A stretch of 64,000 nt of DNA. Source: Croceicoccus sediminis (GTDB lineage: Bacteria; Pseudomonadota; Alphaproteobacteria; Sphingomonadales; Sphingomonadaceae). The DNA lies in assembly GCF_007570835.1 (NCBI RefSeq), contig NZ_SUNC01000001.1, forward strand, positions 1,054,001 through 1,118,000, given 5' to 3'. The translations under genes were made by a program, and so were the position numbers. Positions 45,411 through 55,964 of this stretch are shown one piece after another (the stretch's first letter is position 1; each line of letters starts with the position of its first letter). The notes beneath the pieces are model-generated. The model saw only the letters and a program-made list of their open reading frames with translations, did not search any database and was not told the origin of the DNA.

Positions 45411-46331
45411 ATGAGCGATATGCCCAATCTTACGCATCTCCAGCGCCTCGAATCGGAGGCGATCCACATCATGCGTGAAGTCGCCGCCGAAACCGAAAAG
45501 CCCGTGATGCTCTATTCGGTCGGCAAGGACAGCGCCGTGATGCTGCATATTGCGCGCAAGGCTTTCTACCCCAGCCCGCCCCCCTTCCCGCTGCTGCACG
45601 TCGACACGACGTGGAAGTTCAAGGACATGTACGAGTTGCGCGACCGCGCGGCGAAGAAGGCCGGGATGGAGCTGCTCGTCTATCACAACCCCGAAGCGGA
45701 AGAACGCGGCATCAACCCGTTCGACCACGGCGCGCTTCACACCGACATGTGGAAGACCGAAGGGTTGAAGCAGGCGCTCGACCTCCATGGTTTCGACGCG
45801 GCCTTCGGCGGCGCGCGGCGCGACGAGGAAAAGAGCCGCGCAAAAGAACGCGTCTTTTCCTTCCGCACGGCCAGCCACGGATGGGACCCCAAGAACCAGC
45901 GCCCCGAACTGTGGAATCTATACAACGCGAAAAAGCGCAAAGGGGAGAGCATCCGCGTCTTCCCGATCTCGAACTGGACCGAGCTGGACGTGTGGCAATA
46001 CATCCAGCTTGAAAATATCGAGATCGTCCCGCTCTATTTCGCGGCCCGGCGGCCGACGTACGTCCACGATGGGCAACTGTTCATGGCCGACGATATCGAA
46101 CGGCTGGAAAAGGTGATGGGCAAGATGCCCGAAATCACCGAACGGTCGATCCGCTTCCGCACGCTCGGCTGTTTCCCGCTGACCGGCGCGGTCGAAAGCG
46201 AGGCGTCGAACCTTTCCGAAGTGATCCAGGAAACCCTGCTGACCACCACCAGCGAACGCCAGGGCCGCGTCATCGACAAGGACGAAGGCGGTGCCGGCAT
46301 GGAGAAGAAGAAGCAGGAGGGGTATTTCTGA
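45411..46331 (+). CDS. cysD: Sulfate adenylyltransferase subunit 2
   Basis: 306 residues from the ATG at 45411 with AAAGGAAG upstream. PP-loop ATP pyrophosphatase motif [13 protein letters not shown], then [20 protein letters not shown] and the C-terminal family block [13 protein letters not shown]...[11 protein letters not shown]. With CysN it activates sulfate to adenosine phosphosulfate. Its TGA overlaps the cysNC ATG by one base. Confidence 0.97.
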   Translation: MSDMPNLTHLQRLESEAIHIMREVAAETEKPVMLYSVGKDSAVMLHIARKAFYPSPPPFPLLHVDTTWKFKDMYELRDRAAKKAGMELLVYHNPEAEERGINPFDHGALHTDMWKTEGLKQALDLHGFDAAFGGARRDEEKSRAKERVFSFRTASHGWDPKNQRPELWNLYNAKKRKGESIRVFPISNWTELDVWQYIQLENIEIVPLYFAARRPTYVHDGQLFMADDIERLEKVMGKMPEITERSIRFRTLGCFPLTGAVESEASNLSEVIQETLLTTTSERQGRVIDKDEGGAGMEKKKQEGYF

Positions 46332-48256
46332 TGGCCGACACCAACACCACCGATCCGGTCTACAAGACCGACGCCCTGATCGCCGACGATATCGACGCGT
46401 ATCTGGATCAGCACCAGCACAAGACCATGCTGCGCTTCATCACTTGCGGCAGCGTAGATGACGGCAAGTCGACCCTGATCGGGCGCCTTCTCTACGATTC
46501 CAAGATGATCTTCGAAGATCAGCTGGCCGCGCTGGAAAACGACAGCAAGCGCGTGGGCACGCAGGGCAAGGACATCGATTTCGCGCTTCTGGTCGACGGT
46601 CTTGCCGCAGAGCGTGAGCAGGGCATCACGATCGACGTCGCCTATCGCTTCTTCAACACCGAAAAGCGCAAGTTCATCGTCGCCGACTGCCCCGGCCACG
46701 AACAGTACACCCGCAACATGGTGACCGGCGCATCGACCGCCGACCTTGCCGTGATCCTGATCGATGCGCGCAAGGGCGTGCTGGTGCAGACGCGCCGCCA
46801 TTCGTACCTGTGCCACCTGCTGGGCATCCGCAACATCGTGCTGGCGGTCAACAAGATGGACCTTGTCGATTACAGCCAGGACGTGTTCGACAAGATCGTC
46901 GCCGACTACACCGAATTCGCCAATTCGATCGGCATCGAAAGCTTCACCGCGATGCCGATTTCCGGCTTCAAGGGCGACAATATCACGGAAGCGCCTTCGT
47001 CCAACACGCCGTGGTACACCGGCCCATCGCTGGTCAGCCACCTGGAAAGCGTCGAGGTCAATGCCGACTATGCCGCCGAACGGCCGTTCCGCATGCCGGT
47101 TCAGTGGGTCAATCGCCCCAACCTCGACTTCCGGGGCTTTTCGGGCCTGATCGCCACCGGCAGCGTAAAGCCGGGCGATACCGTCCGCGTCCTGCCTTCG
47201 GGCAAGACCAGCACGGTCAAGTCCGTCGTCACGATGGACGGCGATCTGGACGAAGCGGTCGCGGGCCAGTCGGTCACGCTGACGCTGGCGGATGAAATCG
47301 ACTGTTCGCGCGGCAATGTCATCGCCGTTGCCGACAACCCGCCCGAAGTGGCGGACCAGTTCGAGGCGACGGTCGTATGGCTGGCCGATGACGACCTGCA
47401 CGTCGGGCGCAGCTACTGGCTGAAGCTTGGCACGCAGACCGTGTCGGCCACCGTGCAGGAGCCGAAATACGAAATCGACGTCAACACGATGGAGCATCTT
47501 GCCGCCAAGACGCTGTCGCTGAACGAGATCGGCGTTGCCGAAGTGCTGGCCGACAAGCCGCTGGTCTTCGAACCCTATGCCGACAATGCCGCGCTGGGCG
47601 GGTTCATCCTGATCGACAAGGTCACCAACGCGACGGTCGCGGCCGGCATGCTGCACTTCAGCCTGCGCCGCAGCCAGAACGTCCACCTTCAGCCCACCGA
47701 CATCGGCCGCGCCGAACATGCGTCGATGAAGAACCAGACGCCGCGCGTGTTGTGGTTCACCGGGCTTTCGGGGTCGGGCAAGTCGACCATCGCGAACGAG
47801 GTGGAAAAACGCCTCGCCGTGATGAACCGCCATACCTTCCTGCTCGACGGCGACAACGTGCGCCACGGGCTCAACAAGGATCTCGGCTTTACCGAGGCCG
47901 ACCGCATCGAGAATATCCGCCGCATCGGCGAGGTGGCGAAGTTGATGACCGATGCAGGGCTGATCGTCCTTACCGCATTCATCAGCCCCTTCCGGGCAGA
48001 GCGCCAGATGGTCCGCGACCTGATGGAAGATGGCGAATTCATCGAGATCTTCGTCGACACCCCGCTCGAAGTGGCCGAACAGCGCGACGTGAAGGGCCTC
48101 TACAAGAAGGCCCGTTCCGGCCAGCTCAAGAACTTCACCGGGATCGACAGTCCCTATGAAGAGCCGGAAAACCCGGACATCGTGGTCAACACGGTGGAGA
48201 TGACCGTCGAGGAAGCGGCCGATTACGTAATCCGCAAGATCCTGCCTCTGAAATAG
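46331..48256 (+). CDS. cysNC: CysN-CysC fusion: sulfate adenylyltransferase GTPase plus APS kinase
   Basis: 641 residues. Residues 1-~450 are the CysN GTPase ([42 protein letters not shown]) with EF-Tu-like barrel domains. Residues ~460-641 are APS kinase ([55 protein letters not shown]). It drives sulfate activation by GTP hydrolysis and then phosphorylates APS to PAPS. This fusion is common in alpha-proteobacteria. Confidence 0.97.
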   Translation: MADTNTTDPVYKTDALIADDIDAYLDQHQHKTMLRFITCGSVDDGKSTLIGRLLYDSKMIFEDQLAALENDSKRVGTQGKDIDFALLVDGLAAEREQGITIDVAYRFFNTEKRKFIVADCPGHEQYTRNMVTGASTADLAVILIDARKGVLVQTRRHSYLCHLLGIRNIVLAVNKMDLVDYSQDVFDKIVADYTEFANSIGIESFTAMPISGFKGDNITEAPSSNTPWYTGPSLVSHLESVEVNADYAAERPFRMPVQWVNRPNLDFRGFSGLIATGSVKPGDTVRVLPSGKTSTVKSVVTMDGDLDEAVAGQSVTLTLADEIDCSRGNVIAVADNPPEVADQFEATVVWLADDDLHVGRSYWLKLGTQTVSATVQEPKYEIDVNTMEHLAAKTLSLNEIGVAEVLADKPLVFEPYADNAALGGFILIDKVTNATVAAGMLHFSLRRSQNVHLQPTDIGRAEHASMKNQTPRVLWFTGLSGSGKSTIANEVEKRLAVMNRHTFLLDGDNVRHGLNKDLGFTEADRIENIRRIGEVAKLMTDAGLIVLTAFISPFRAERQMVRDLMEDGEFIEIFVDTPLEVAEQRDVKGLYKKARSGQLKNFTGIDSPYEEPENPDIVVNTVEMTVEEAADYVIRKILPLK

Positions 48257-48284
48257 GCCATGACGGTGCAAAGGGGGTACTGCC

Positions 48285-48566
48285 ATGTTCATATTTAAGG
48301 GGCGCGAAGCGCACAGCCGGTCGGCCGCCAAGGCAATCAGCTGGCGCTTGCTGGGCAGCATCGACACGTTCCTGCTCAGCTATCTGTTCACTTCCGACGT
48401 GAAGTCCGCCGGTGCGATTGCCAGCACCGAAGTCATCACGAAAGTCGTGCTGTTCTACTTTCACGAACGCGCATGGTCTTCGATCCGCTGGGGTTTTGCC
48501 GGGGATCAGGAAGACAAGAGCGCGACCGCAGAGCCGTCTGCGCAGACCGAGGACCCGCAAACATGA
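48285..48566 (+). CDS. DUF2061 membrane protein
   Basis: 93 residues. Two hydrophobic segments around KAISWRLLGSIDTFLLSYLF and TEVITKVVLFYFHERAWSSIRWG, the DUF2061 pattern, then an acidic tail. Lies 28 bp after cysNC and overlaps cysQ by four bases (ATGA), so it is part of the sulfate assimilation operon. Its repeated association with cys genes suggests an unproven role in sulfate transport or membrane tethering. Confidence 0.85.
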   Translation: MFIFKGREAHSRSAAKAISWRLLGSIDTFLLSYLFTSDVKSAGAIASTEVITKVVLFYFHERAWSSIRWGFAGDQEDKSATAEPSAQTEDPQT

Positions 48567-49294
48567 ATGACGCCCAGCTTGCCGCCCACCTTGCCAACGT
48601 TGCGGGCCGTATCCTCTTGGAGGTACGCGACAGCGGCATGTTCGAGGGCAAGGCTTTGGGCAAGGCGGGCGACCAGACTGCGAACCAGTTCCTCGTCCAT
48701 GCCCTGCGCCATCAACGCCCCGAAGACGGCCTGCTTTCCGAAGAAAGCAAGGACACCCCCGAACGGCTGGACAAGGACCGCGTGTGGATCGTCGATCCGG
48801 TCGACGGCACCCGCGAATATGGCGAGGAACGGACCGACTGGGCCGTGCACGTGGGTCTGGCGATCAAGGGTGAGCCGGTGATCGGCGCGGTCGCCCTGCC
48901 CGGCCTTGACGCAGTCCTGCGCACGGATATGCCCACCGACGTACCGCCTGCGCCGGACCGGCTGCGCATGGTCGTGTCGCGCACGCGTCCCGCAAAGGAA
49001 GCGGTCGCCGTGGCAGAGGCTATCGATGCAGAGCTGGTCCCGATGGGCAGCGCCGGGGCCAAGGCGATGGCGATCGTTCGCGGCGAGGCGGACATCTACC
49101 TCCATTCGGGCGGGCAGTACGAATGGGACAGCTGCGCCCCTGCCGCAGTGGCGCTGGCCCATGGCCTGCATTGTTCGCGCATCGACGGTTCGCCGCTGGT
49201 CTACAACCGGCAGGACACTTACATGCCCGACCTGCTGATCTGCCGGAAAGAACACGCCGCAGACGTCCTGGCAAAAGTCGCCGCCATGGCCTGA
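48563..49294 (+). CDS. cysQ: 3'(2'),5'-bisphosphate nucleotidase
   Basis: 243 residues from the ATG at 48563 that overlaps the DUF2061 stop. Inositol-monophosphatase-fold metal motifs: EESKD, WIVDPVDGTREY and QYEWDSCAPAAVALAHGL. Degrades the PAP left over from PAPS reduction, which fits its place at the end of the sulfate operon. Confidence 0.9.
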   Translation: MNDAQLAAHLANVAGRILLEVRDSGMFEGKALGKAGDQTANQFLVHALRHQRPEDGLLSEESKDTPERLDKDRVWIVDPVDGTREYGEERTDWAVHVGLAIKGEPVIGAVALPGLDAVLRTDMPTDVPPAPDRLRMVVSRTRPAKEAVAVAEAIDAELVPMGSAGAKAMAIVRGEADIYLHSGGQYEWDSCAPAAVALAHGLHCSRIDGSPLVYNRQDTYMPDLLICRKEHAADVLAKVAAMA

Positions 49295-49376
49295 ACGGCA
49301 TGTCGTTGCCCCCTGCTTGACCGTTCGCGATCGAAGGGCATAGGCTCTTGTCCGACAGGGAAAACAGGGGCGGTAC

Positions 49377-50432
49377 ATGTATAGCGACGAGGATATCAAT
49401 TCGGCCGTTGCGGCAGGGGCCTTGTCGCCCGACGCCGCCCGCGCCTTGCGCGCGCATGTCGCGGATCTTCGCCAGATCGCCCACGAGGACGAGGAAAGCT
49501 TTCGCCTCCTCACTAGTTTCAACGACATCTTCGTAACTGTGGCCGCTGTTCTGCTGCTGATCGCGGTGGGCACGCTCGGCGGGCTCGTCCTGAAGCCGCT
49601 GGGCGCGCTGTTCGTGGCCGCCACCGCATGGGGCCTGTGCGAATATTTCGCCCTGCGCCGCAGGATGGCGCTACCCTCGGTCGTGCTGACGGTCGCCTTC
49701 ATCGGCGCGGTGGTCATGTTTCCGGTCGCTGTGGCAGCAATGCTCTTATGGAGCAGCACATTGGAGGCTTGGGGTGTGGTCGTCGGCGGAATACTCGCCA
49801 CAGGGGCAGCCTGGCTTCACTGGAAACGCTTCAAGGTCCCCATCGCCATCGCAGCCGGCGCGGCGACGGTCGTGCTGCTGACGGTCATGTTCGTGATCGC
49901 GATCCTGACCGCGGATGGCGGATATCCGAGCGAGGAAATCGTACTTCCCGTAATCATCGCCGGCGGCCTGGTCGTCTTCGGCTTTGCCATGTGGTGGGAC
50001 ATGAAGGACCCGCAACGCACCACACGGCGCAGCGACGTCGCCTTCTGGCTCCACCTGCTGGCCGCACCGCTGATCGCGCATCCGCTGTTCAGCTGGTTTG
50101 GCGTGTTCGATGGGGCGGCGCTTGGCCCTGCTGGCGCGGTCGCGATCCTTGTCATCTATGTCGCTCTGGGGGTCGTCGCCCTGGCGATCGATCGGCGTGC
50201 CCTGCTCGTCTCCGCACTGGCCTATGTGCTGGCGGCGGTGGGCGAACTGGTCGAAAGCTTTGGCGCGGTTGAGGCGGGTTTTGCCGTCACCATGCTGGTG
50301 ATCGGATCGGCCCTGCTGCTGCTTTCGGCGGCGTGGACGCAGATCCGCGCAGGCGTCGTCTCGCTCCTGCCCGAAGGCATCGCGGCCATGCTGCCGCCGG
50401 CAAGCGGCGTGCCTAGTCCTCTACCAGCTTGA
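49377..50432 (+). CDS. Polytopic membrane protein (DUF2157-like)
   Basis: 351 residues. A ~45-residue cytosolic N-terminus (INSAVAAGALSPDAARALRAHVADL) precedes about nine or ten hydrophobic helices. This resembles the DUF2157/DUF4401 membrane proteins of unknown function. It begins 82 bp after cysQ. Its 3' end overlaps the convergent DUF2794 gene by 20 bp. Confidence 0.8.
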   Translation: MYSDEDINSAVAAGALSPDAARALRAHVADLRQIAHEDEESFRLLTSFNDIFVTVAAVLLLIAVGTLGGLVLKPLGALFVAATAWGLCEYFALRRRMALPSVVLTVAFIGAVVMFPVAVAAMLLWSSTLEAWGVVVGGILATGAAWLHWKRFKVPIAIAAGAATVVLLTVMFVIAILTADGGYPSEEIVLPVIIAGGLVVFGFAMWWDMKDPQRTTRRSDVAFWLHLLAAPLIAHPLFSWFGVFDGAALGPAGAVAILVIYVALGVVALAIDRRALLVSALAYVLAAVGELVESFGAVEAGFAVTMLVIGSALLLLSAAWTQIRAGVVSLLPEGIAAMLPPASGVPSPLPA

Positions 50433-50763
50433 CGAGGCGGCGTTCGATGGGGGCAAGAACCCCGGCCAGTTCGTGGCCGCGTTTCAGGACCTGCCCCGCT
50501 TCGCCGTAAAGCGTGTACATGCCCTGCTTCTGGCGCAGTGACGGGCGCTTTTCGATCCGCACCTCGGGACGTTCCGCCGCGCGGCGGAACGCGGCAAAGT
50601 GCGCGGCGTCCTTGTCGAAATCCATGGCATAGTCGCGCCACTGCCCAGCAGCGACCATGCGCCCGTAAAGGTCAAGGATGCGGGTCAGTTCGTCACGTTC
50701 AAAGCCCACTTGCTGCGCTTGCCCGCGCATGGGACCAAGCGGAAGCGATACGACGTTGTTCAT
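50413..50763 (-). CDS. DUF2794 protein
   Basis: 116 residues: VGFERDELTRILDLYGRMVAAGQWRDYAMDFDKDAAHFAAFRRAAERPEVRIEK then LRQKQGMYTLYGEAGQVLKRGHEL, the DUF2794 pattern conserved in alphaproteobacteria. Function unknown. It lies 43 bp downstream of cysE in the same direction. Confidence 0.88.
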   Translation of the reverse strand: MNNVVSLPLGPMRGQAQQVGFERDELTRILDLYGRMVAAGQWRDYAMDFDKDAAHFAAFRRAAERPEVRIEKRPSLRQKQGMYTLYGEAGQVLKRGHELAGVLAPIERRLVKLVED

Positions 50764-50806
50764 TCAGACCGGCCCTGCGATAGCAGTCGCGCGATTGCAG
50801 CAGCCA

Positions 50807-51517
50807 TCAAGCGCCCGTCGTCCCGTCGCTGTCGCGGTGCGCGTCGATCCGGCGCGGCGTGCCGTTTTCCGCGCGAATACGCTCAAGCTCGTTCTTCAAC
50901 GCCGAGATCTGCGCCTCGAGATCGTCAAGCCGCGGCGAAGGCTCGCACGGGTCCTTGCAAGGCGTGCCGTAGGGCATGAAGTCGCGCTGATAGGTCTCTG
51001 CCGACACAAGCGTCGAACGGGCCTTCAAGCCCACCATCGTCGCGCCTTCGGGCACGTCCTCGGTCACGACAGCAGCCGCACCGATGCGTGCGCGTTTGCC
51101 GATGGTGACGGGGCCCAGGATCTGCGCGCCCGAACCGATGATCGATCCGTCCTCAAGCGTGGGATGACGCTTGCCCGCGATGCCGTTGGTGGGGTTGGTA
51201 CCGCCCAGCGTGACGCATTGATAAATCGTGACGTTGTCACCGATCTCCGCCGTTTCGCCAATGACGGTAAAGCCGTGGTCGATGAACAGGTTCGCCCCGA
51301 TCTTCGCGCCGGGGTGAATGTCGATCGCGGTCAGGAAACGCGAAAAGTGGTTCACGAACCGGGCGGCGAAAAACATCTCCGCCTCGAAGAACCAGTGCGC
51401 GATGCGGTGCAAGCCAAGCGCGAGAACGCCCGGATAGAGCAGGATTTCCCAACGCGAGCGCGGTGCCGGATCACGTTCGCGGACGCTGTCCAGATATGCG
51501 GTCAGTTGCTCAAACAT
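50807..51517 (-). CDS. cysE: Serine O-acetyltransferase (EpsC-type)
   Basis: 236 residues from the ATG at 51517 (MFEQLTAYLDSVRERDP). A short helical N-terminus is followed by the left-handed beta-helix: TAIDIHPGAKIGANLFIDHG with the catalytic His, GETAEIGDNVTIYQCVTLGG and IGSGAQILGPVTIG. Makes O-acetylserine for cysteine synthesis, complementing the nearby sulfate operon. The C-terminal 50 residues form an added coiled-coil (DDLEAQISALKNELERIRAE). Confidence 0.93.
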   Translation of the reverse strand: MFEQLTAYLDSVRERDPAPRSRWEILLYPGVLALGLHRIAHWFFEAEMFFAARFVNHFSRFLTAIDIHPGAKIGANLFIDHGFTVIGETAEIGDNVTIYQCVTLGGTNPTNGIAGKRHPTLEDGSIIGSGAQILGPVTIGKRARIGAAAVVTEDVPEGATMVGLKARSTLVSAETYQRDFMPYGTPCKDPCEPSPRLDDLEAQISALKNELERIRAENGTPRRIDAHRDSDGTTGA

Positions 51518-51566
51518 AATGCGGATAATCCCATCTTGCCGGACGAATGGCAAGTTTTCGCCCCAA

Positions 51567-52193
51567 TCAGAACAAGTCGCCCTGTTCCGGACTGTCACCC
51601 CGTCCGGCCAGTCTTTCCAGCGCCTCGCGCCAGATCGCCTGCCGTGCCGGGACCTTTCGCTCAAGGCTCAGGCGGTCGATTTCGGCGACCAGAGCCTCCA
51701 CCGCGGCGAAACTGCGTTCAACCCGCGGCACGAGGTAGGTGGTGGCCCCTTCGCCCAATGCAAGCCCGCGTTGCGCGGCATGGGCCTCGATCAGGCGGGC
51801 CAGCATGTCGTCATCCGGTGCGTCGATCGACAAGTGCAGCGCCGCGCCCAGCCGCGACCCCAGGTCGGGCAGAGTGATCTTCCACGCGGACGGAACAGGC
51901 CTTCCGATCAGAAGGAGCGGCCGTCCGCTTTCCTGCGCGCGGTTCCAGGCGTGGAACAGTTCGTCCTCGGCCACGTCCTCGGCATCGTCGATGGCCGTGC
52001 CGATCCCGCCGAACCAGCGAGCCAGCAGCGACTTGCCCGAACGCGGCGGGCCGGACAGAATCGCTGTGCGGAACGGCCAGTGCGCGGCATCCTCGCACGC
52101 GCGGAGGAAGCCCTCGTTCGCGTTGCCGACGACGACCGTCTGCTCTTTCAGCACGCCGGTCAGCGGCAGGACGATCTGGACAGGGCGGGCCAT
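51567..52193 (-). CDS. hdaA: HdaA-type DnaA-related regulator of replication
   Basis: 208 residues. Begins MARPVQIVLPL, which fits the sliding-clamp-binding N-terminal motif of Hda proteins. An AAA+ Walker A GPPRSGKSLLARWF follows, and a degraded Walker B (TAIDDAEDV). The DnaA domain V DNA-binding region is absent. Hda promotes hydrolysis of DnaA-ATP after initiation. It follows the DUF2066 gene by 9 bp. Confidence 0.88.
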   Translation of the reverse strand: MARPVQIVLPLTGVLKEQTVVVGNANEGFLRACEDAAHWPFRTAILSGPPRSGKSLLARWFGGIGTAIDDAEDVAEDELFHAWNRAQESGRPLLLIGRPVPSAWKITLPDLGSRLGAALHLSIDAPDDDMLARLIEAHAAQRGLALGEGATTYLVPRVERSFAAVEALVAEIDRLSLERKVPARQAIWREALERLAGRGDSPEQGDLF

Positions 52194-52202
52194 GCCCAGA
52201 CC

Positions 52203-53495
52203 TCAGCGCGTGATGCGCAGCGCGTCCGCGCCTTGCGTGACCTGCCAGCCGCGCGCGCGCAGCGCACCGGCCAGGGCCGAGATGTCGCCCGAATAGGCCA
52301 CCTGCAGGACGGATGTGCCGCCAATGGCAAGGCTGGACGTCGTCGTGCCCGTCACCCCTGGCGTGGAGTTCAGCGCGCGCAGGGCCGCGTCGAACGACGC
52401 CGGATCGGGCGTCGCGATCTGCACCGCGATGCTGATCGCCTGCGGCTGCGCGGTCTGAAGCGGGGCGGGCGTATCGTCGGCAGGTGCCTGCGCCGAAGCG
52501 CTATCGCCCTGATCATCATCGGCCAGCGCCCCGGTCAGTGCGGCGAGCAGATCGGGATCAATGGTGTCCTGTTCGACCTCCAGCGTCTTGTCCGCGCCCA
52601 ACTTCCCTTCGTTGAAGGCACCGGTGTAGATCGAATCCATCCGCTTCACCGCCGCGGCCAGCATGCGCGGCAGGTCTTCGTCGTTCTCCGCCGTCATCGT
52701 GAACGTGCCGAGGAAGGTGTTGTCCGCTCCATAGCGGGCGGTGAAAGTGCCCTTGACCGGACCGCCGGGGTACTGGCGTTCAAGCTTCGCGACCGGAAAT
52801 ATCACGTTGGCCGCGCCGAATTCGTCGAGAATCGTTCGCCACCATGCGCGGCTGCGGCGGCCCATCTGTCCCGCCGTCAGCAGTAGCGATTCGCCGCCGC
52901 CGCCGTTGGGGCGCACGTAATCGATCGGGCTTTCGGAATCGCGATGTTCGGCCCAGGCGCGCTGCCACGGCGTGCGCATTTCATAAAGCTGTCCGACGCC
53001 GCCCTGGTAGACGATCGGAATCACCAGCTGCGGCGCAGAGCGCGCCCGGCTGCTGGCCGTGCCGAAAGTTTCGCCGGTGCGCGCACGATCGAAAATTACG
53101 CCCAGCGTTGCGACATAGCGGCGCGGGCCGATCTGTTCGCGTTCCACGACGACCGCGGAAACCATCGATTCCAACCGCGAATCGGAAAGCTCGGGCGCTT
53201 TCTCTCCGTCGTGCGTGCGGGCGTAGAGTACGTCCCATGCCTTGCGCTGCGCCTCGCGCCAGCCCTTTTCGCGGGCCTCTTCCGGGGTTTTTCCGGTGAC
53301 GTTCACCTCGATCCCGGCGACTTCGAAGTCGCCCGTGTTCGCGAGGGGAGCGATACCGCGTTCGCCTTCAACCTGCGCAATGACCTGCCAGGCGGCGAAA
53401 GCGGCGAGAATCAACGCGATAGCGACAATCGCCGTGCGCCAATGCGACGCGCGAACGCCCCGAAGAGCACCGTTTGCGGGAAGGGAAAGGGCCAT
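52203..53495 (-). CDS. DUF2066 domain protein, membrane-anchored
   Basis: 430 residues from the ATG at 53495 ([15 protein letters not shown]). One N-terminal membrane helix ([19 protein letters not shown]) and then the DUF2066 pattern ([52 protein letters not shown]). A C-terminal domain ends in a short repeat-like fold ([29 protein letters not shown]). Likely periplasmic, function unknown; typically co-transcribed with hdaA. Divergent from purM. Confidence 0.85.
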   Translation of the reverse strand: MALSLPANGALRGVRASHWRTAIVAIALILAAFAAWQVIAQVEGERGIAPLANTGDFEVAGIEVNVTGKTPEEAREKGWREAQRKAWDVLYARTHDGEKAPELSDSRLESMVSAVVVEREQIGPRRYVATLGVIFDRARTGETFGTASSRARSAPQLVIPIVYQGGVGQLYEMRTPWQRAWAEHRDSESPIDYVRPNGGGGESLLLTAGQMGRRSRAWWRTILDEFGAANVIFPVAKLERQYPGGPVKGTFTARYGADNTFLGTFTMTAENDEDLPRMLAAAVKRMDSIYTGAFNEGKLGADKTLEVEQDTIDPDLLAALTGALADDDQGDSASAQAPADDTPAPLQTAQPQAISIAVQIATPDPASFDAALRALNSTPGVTGTTTSSLAIGGTSVLQVAYSGDISALAGALRARGWQVTQGADALRITR

Positions 53496-53619
53496 CGACG
53501 AGGGTGCGTCAGTCGCGAAGATCGGAAGCGGTAAAAAGCATCGTGAGCCTCTTTGCCGAAATGCCCGTGGAAATCCAAGCGCGAAAGCGATAATCGCCCC
53601 CCAAGCCACGAGAGATTGC

Positions 53620-54729
53620 ATGACCGACACCCCCGAACAGACCGACGAATCGTACACTTACGCCAAGGCCGGCGTCTCCATCGCCGCGGGCAACGCGCTG
53701 GTGAAGGCCATCGGCCCGCTCGCCAAGAGCACGGCCCGGCCCGGCGCGACGAGCGAGCTTGGCGGCTTTGGCGGCTTCTTCGATCCGAAGGCCGCAGGCT
53801 ACAAAGACCCGCTGCTGGTCGCCGCGAACGACGGTGTCGGCACGAAAGTGAAACTGGCGATCGATCACGACCGGCACGACAATATCGGCATCGACCTTGT
53901 CGCGATGTGCGTGAACGACCTGATTGTGCAGGGTGCAGAGCCGCTGTTCTTTCTGGACTATTTCGCCACCGGAAAGCTGGAAACCGGCATTGCCGAACGG
54001 GTGGTGGCGGGCATCGCCGAAGGCTGCAAGATCGCAGGATGCGCGCTGATCGGCGGCGAAACGGCTGAAATGCCGGGCATGTACGCCGATGGCGACTACG
54101 ACCTTGCCGGATTCTGTGTCGGGGCGGTGGAACGCGGCGAACAGCTTACCGGCGACAAGGTGGCCGAAGGCGACGTCCTGTTGGGTCTTTCGTCCTCGGG
54201 CGTTCATTCCAACGGCTATTCGCTGGTGCGCCGCCTTGCCGCGGACAAGGGCTGGAAGCTTGACCGCCCTGCCCTGTTCGACAACGAAACGCTGCTGATC
54301 GACGCGCTGATCGCACCGACGCGGATCTACGTGAAGCCGCTTCTGAAGCCGATTCGCGACGGCCGGATCCACGCGCTGGCGCATATTACCGGCGGCGGAC
54401 TCCTGGAAAACGTGCCGCGTGTCCTTCCCGAAGGGCTCCATGCGCATATCGACGTCGGCGGCTGGGTTCAGCCGCGCCTGATGGCGTTCCTGCAGGCGCA
54501 GGGCAATATCGAGCCCGAGGAAATGGCCCGCACCTTCAACTGCGGCATCGGCATGGTGCTTTCCGTCGCGGCGGACGAGGTCGAAGACCTGACGGCCGAC
54601 CTTGAGGCAGAGGGCGAGGAAGTCCACGTCATCGGCGCGATCCGCGCGGGCGATAAAGGCTGCACCGTCGCGGGCCGCGCGGGCGAATGGGGCGCGCGCG
54701 AGAACTGGAGCGCAACACACCTGGGTTGA
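53620..54729 (+). CDS. purM: Phosphoribosylformylglycinamidine cyclo-ligase
   Basis: 369 residues from the ATG at 53620 ([21 protein letters not shown]). AIR synthetase fold with the ATP-binding [40 protein letters not shown] and [11 protein letters not shown] motifs. Purine synthesis step 5. The next purine gene, purN, follows 1.2 kb downstream with an unrelated transporter between. Confidence 0.97.
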   Translation: MTDTPEQTDESYTYAKAGVSIAAGNALVKAIGPLAKSTARPGATSELGGFGGFFDPKAAGYKDPLLVAANDGVGTKVKLAIDHDRHDNIGIDLVAMCVNDLIVQGAEPLFFLDYFATGKLETGIAERVVAGIAEGCKIAGCALIGGETAEMPGMYADGDYDLAGFCVGAVERGEQLTGDKVAEGDVLLGLSSSGVHSNGYSLVRRLAADKGWKLDRPALFDNETLLIDALIAPTRIYVKPLLKPIRDGRIHALAHITGGGLLENVPRVLPEGLHAHIDVGGWVQPRLMAFLQAQGNIEPEEMARTFNCGIGMVLSVAADEVEDLTADLEAEGEEVHVIGAIRAGDKGCTVAGRAGEWGARENWSATHLG

Positions 54730-54757
54730 ACGAAGCGAGTTTGAGGCGGGGCTAAAC

Positions 54758-54780
54758 AAGGCGGGGCTGGGCCCTGCCTT
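54758..54780. terminator. Hairpin between convergent purM and AI-2E transporter genes
   Basis: AAGGCGGGG and CCCTGCCTT pair as a 9-bp stem (one G-T wobble) around a CTGGG loop, flanked by A on the left and TT on the right. It overlaps the first two bases of the convergent gene's stop region. It could work as a bidirectional terminator, though the T-tract is short. Confidence 0.5.
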
Positions 54781-55855
54781 AGTCCTCTTTCGCTTCGGCT
54801 GGTACGCCGTCGATGTCCTCGCCCAGCGTGTCGCGCAGGTACAACTCGCGCACGCCCACATAGGTCACGACCAGCAGCGCACCGGCAAAGAACACGCCGT
54901 AGATGCCGAACACGGCCCCTGCGCCCAGGATGACGAACAGCGTCAGTGCCGGGGGAATGTTCACGACCTGGCGATTGACCAGCGGGGTGATCATCCACGC
55001 CTCGATCACGCGGATCGCGACGAAGGCGATCAAGGTATAAGTCAGCACGGCCCCGCCCTGCGCCGCCGCGATGGCGATGGCCGGAAGCATGGCGACGACC
55101 GGGCCGACGTAAGGCACGAATTCGCTGATCCCGCCTAGCAGGCCCAGCGCGGCCCATTGCTCCACCCCCGCAAGATAAAGCGAGCCGCCAATCAGGATGC
55201 CCATGACGGTCATCGAAATCAGCTTGGCCTTGAGCCACAGGCGCAGGGCCAGCGCCATTTCATCGAGCGCGCGGGCCATCGTGGTGCGCCCGCCGTGCGG
55301 AGTCAGCAGGATGATGGCGCGGCGATAGGGGCCGGGGTTCGCGGCGATGAACATCCCGCCAACCAGCACGATCAGGAAATTGAGCATGACTTCACCCGTG
55401 CCGGTGATGAGCAGGCCCAGCCGGTCCGCGATCGCACTGCCGCCGACTGCCGCGCGCACCGCCTTGACGATGGCAGCCCCCACCGGATTGCCGCCGACCG
55501 CGTTTTGGATGGCGGTCACGGTTTCGGGCAAGTTGTCGATGAGTCCGGCGACCTGCACGCCGAACTGCACGGTAAGCAGGTATCCCATCAGCCCGACAAT
55601 CGCGAGACACAGGATGATCCCGATGCCGAGCGCCGCGTCCTTGTTGCGTAAGCCAGCCCGCACGAGCAGCTCGCCCACGCTTTGAAACACGACGGCCGCA
55701 AGGATCGCACCAAAGACGAGCAACAAGAGGTCTGCCGCGCGCCAGAACACGATGAGTACCGCGGCGATGGCGATCGTATAGGCAAGGCGCCGCAGATAGG
55801 GCGCGTCTTCCGCACGCGGTTTGAAAGGCGCGCCCATCAGGCCATTGCCTGCCAT
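54779..55855 (-). CDS. AI-2E/PerM family transporter
   Basis: 358 residues, with ATG at 55837 as an alternative start. Seven or eight hydrophobic helices in the PerM pattern, with GGISEFVPYVGPVVAMLPAIAIA before the last block. The substrate is unknown for most members; quorum-signal export was proposed for a few. In alphaproteobacteria this gene is often near purM, purN and hdaA. Confidence 0.88.
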   Translation of the reverse strand: MAGNGLMGAPFKPRAEDAPYLRRLAYTIAIAAVLIVFWRAADLLLLVFGAILAAVVFQSVGELLVRAGLRNKDAALGIGIILCLAIVGLMGYLLTVQFGVQVAGLIDNLPETVTAIQNAVGGNPVGAAIVKAVRAAVGGSAIADRLGLLITGTGEVMLNFLIVLVGGMFIAANPGPYRRAIILLTPHGGRTTMARALDEMALALRLWLKAKLISMTVMGILIGGSLYLAGVEQWAALGLLGGISEFVPYVGPVVAMLPAIAIAAAQGGAVLTYTLIAFVAIRVIEAWMITPLVNRQVVNIPPALTLFVILGAGAVFGIYGVFFAGALLVVTYVGVRELYLRDTLGEDIDGVPAEAKED

Positions 55856-55964
55856 GGGTCGGACGCGTAGGGACTGCGGCCTGGTCGGTTCGGGAATGCG
55901 ATCATCTTCGTCTCAAACCCCCGATACCGGCACCCTGTTCCACACCGGCAAGGTCCCGCCTGCG

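Noticed and set aside
46034-48367. 777-codon open frame antisense to cysNC
   Set aside because: The opposite strand encodes a complete, motif-rich CysN-CysC fusion. The antisense frame is a by-product of high GC codon usage.
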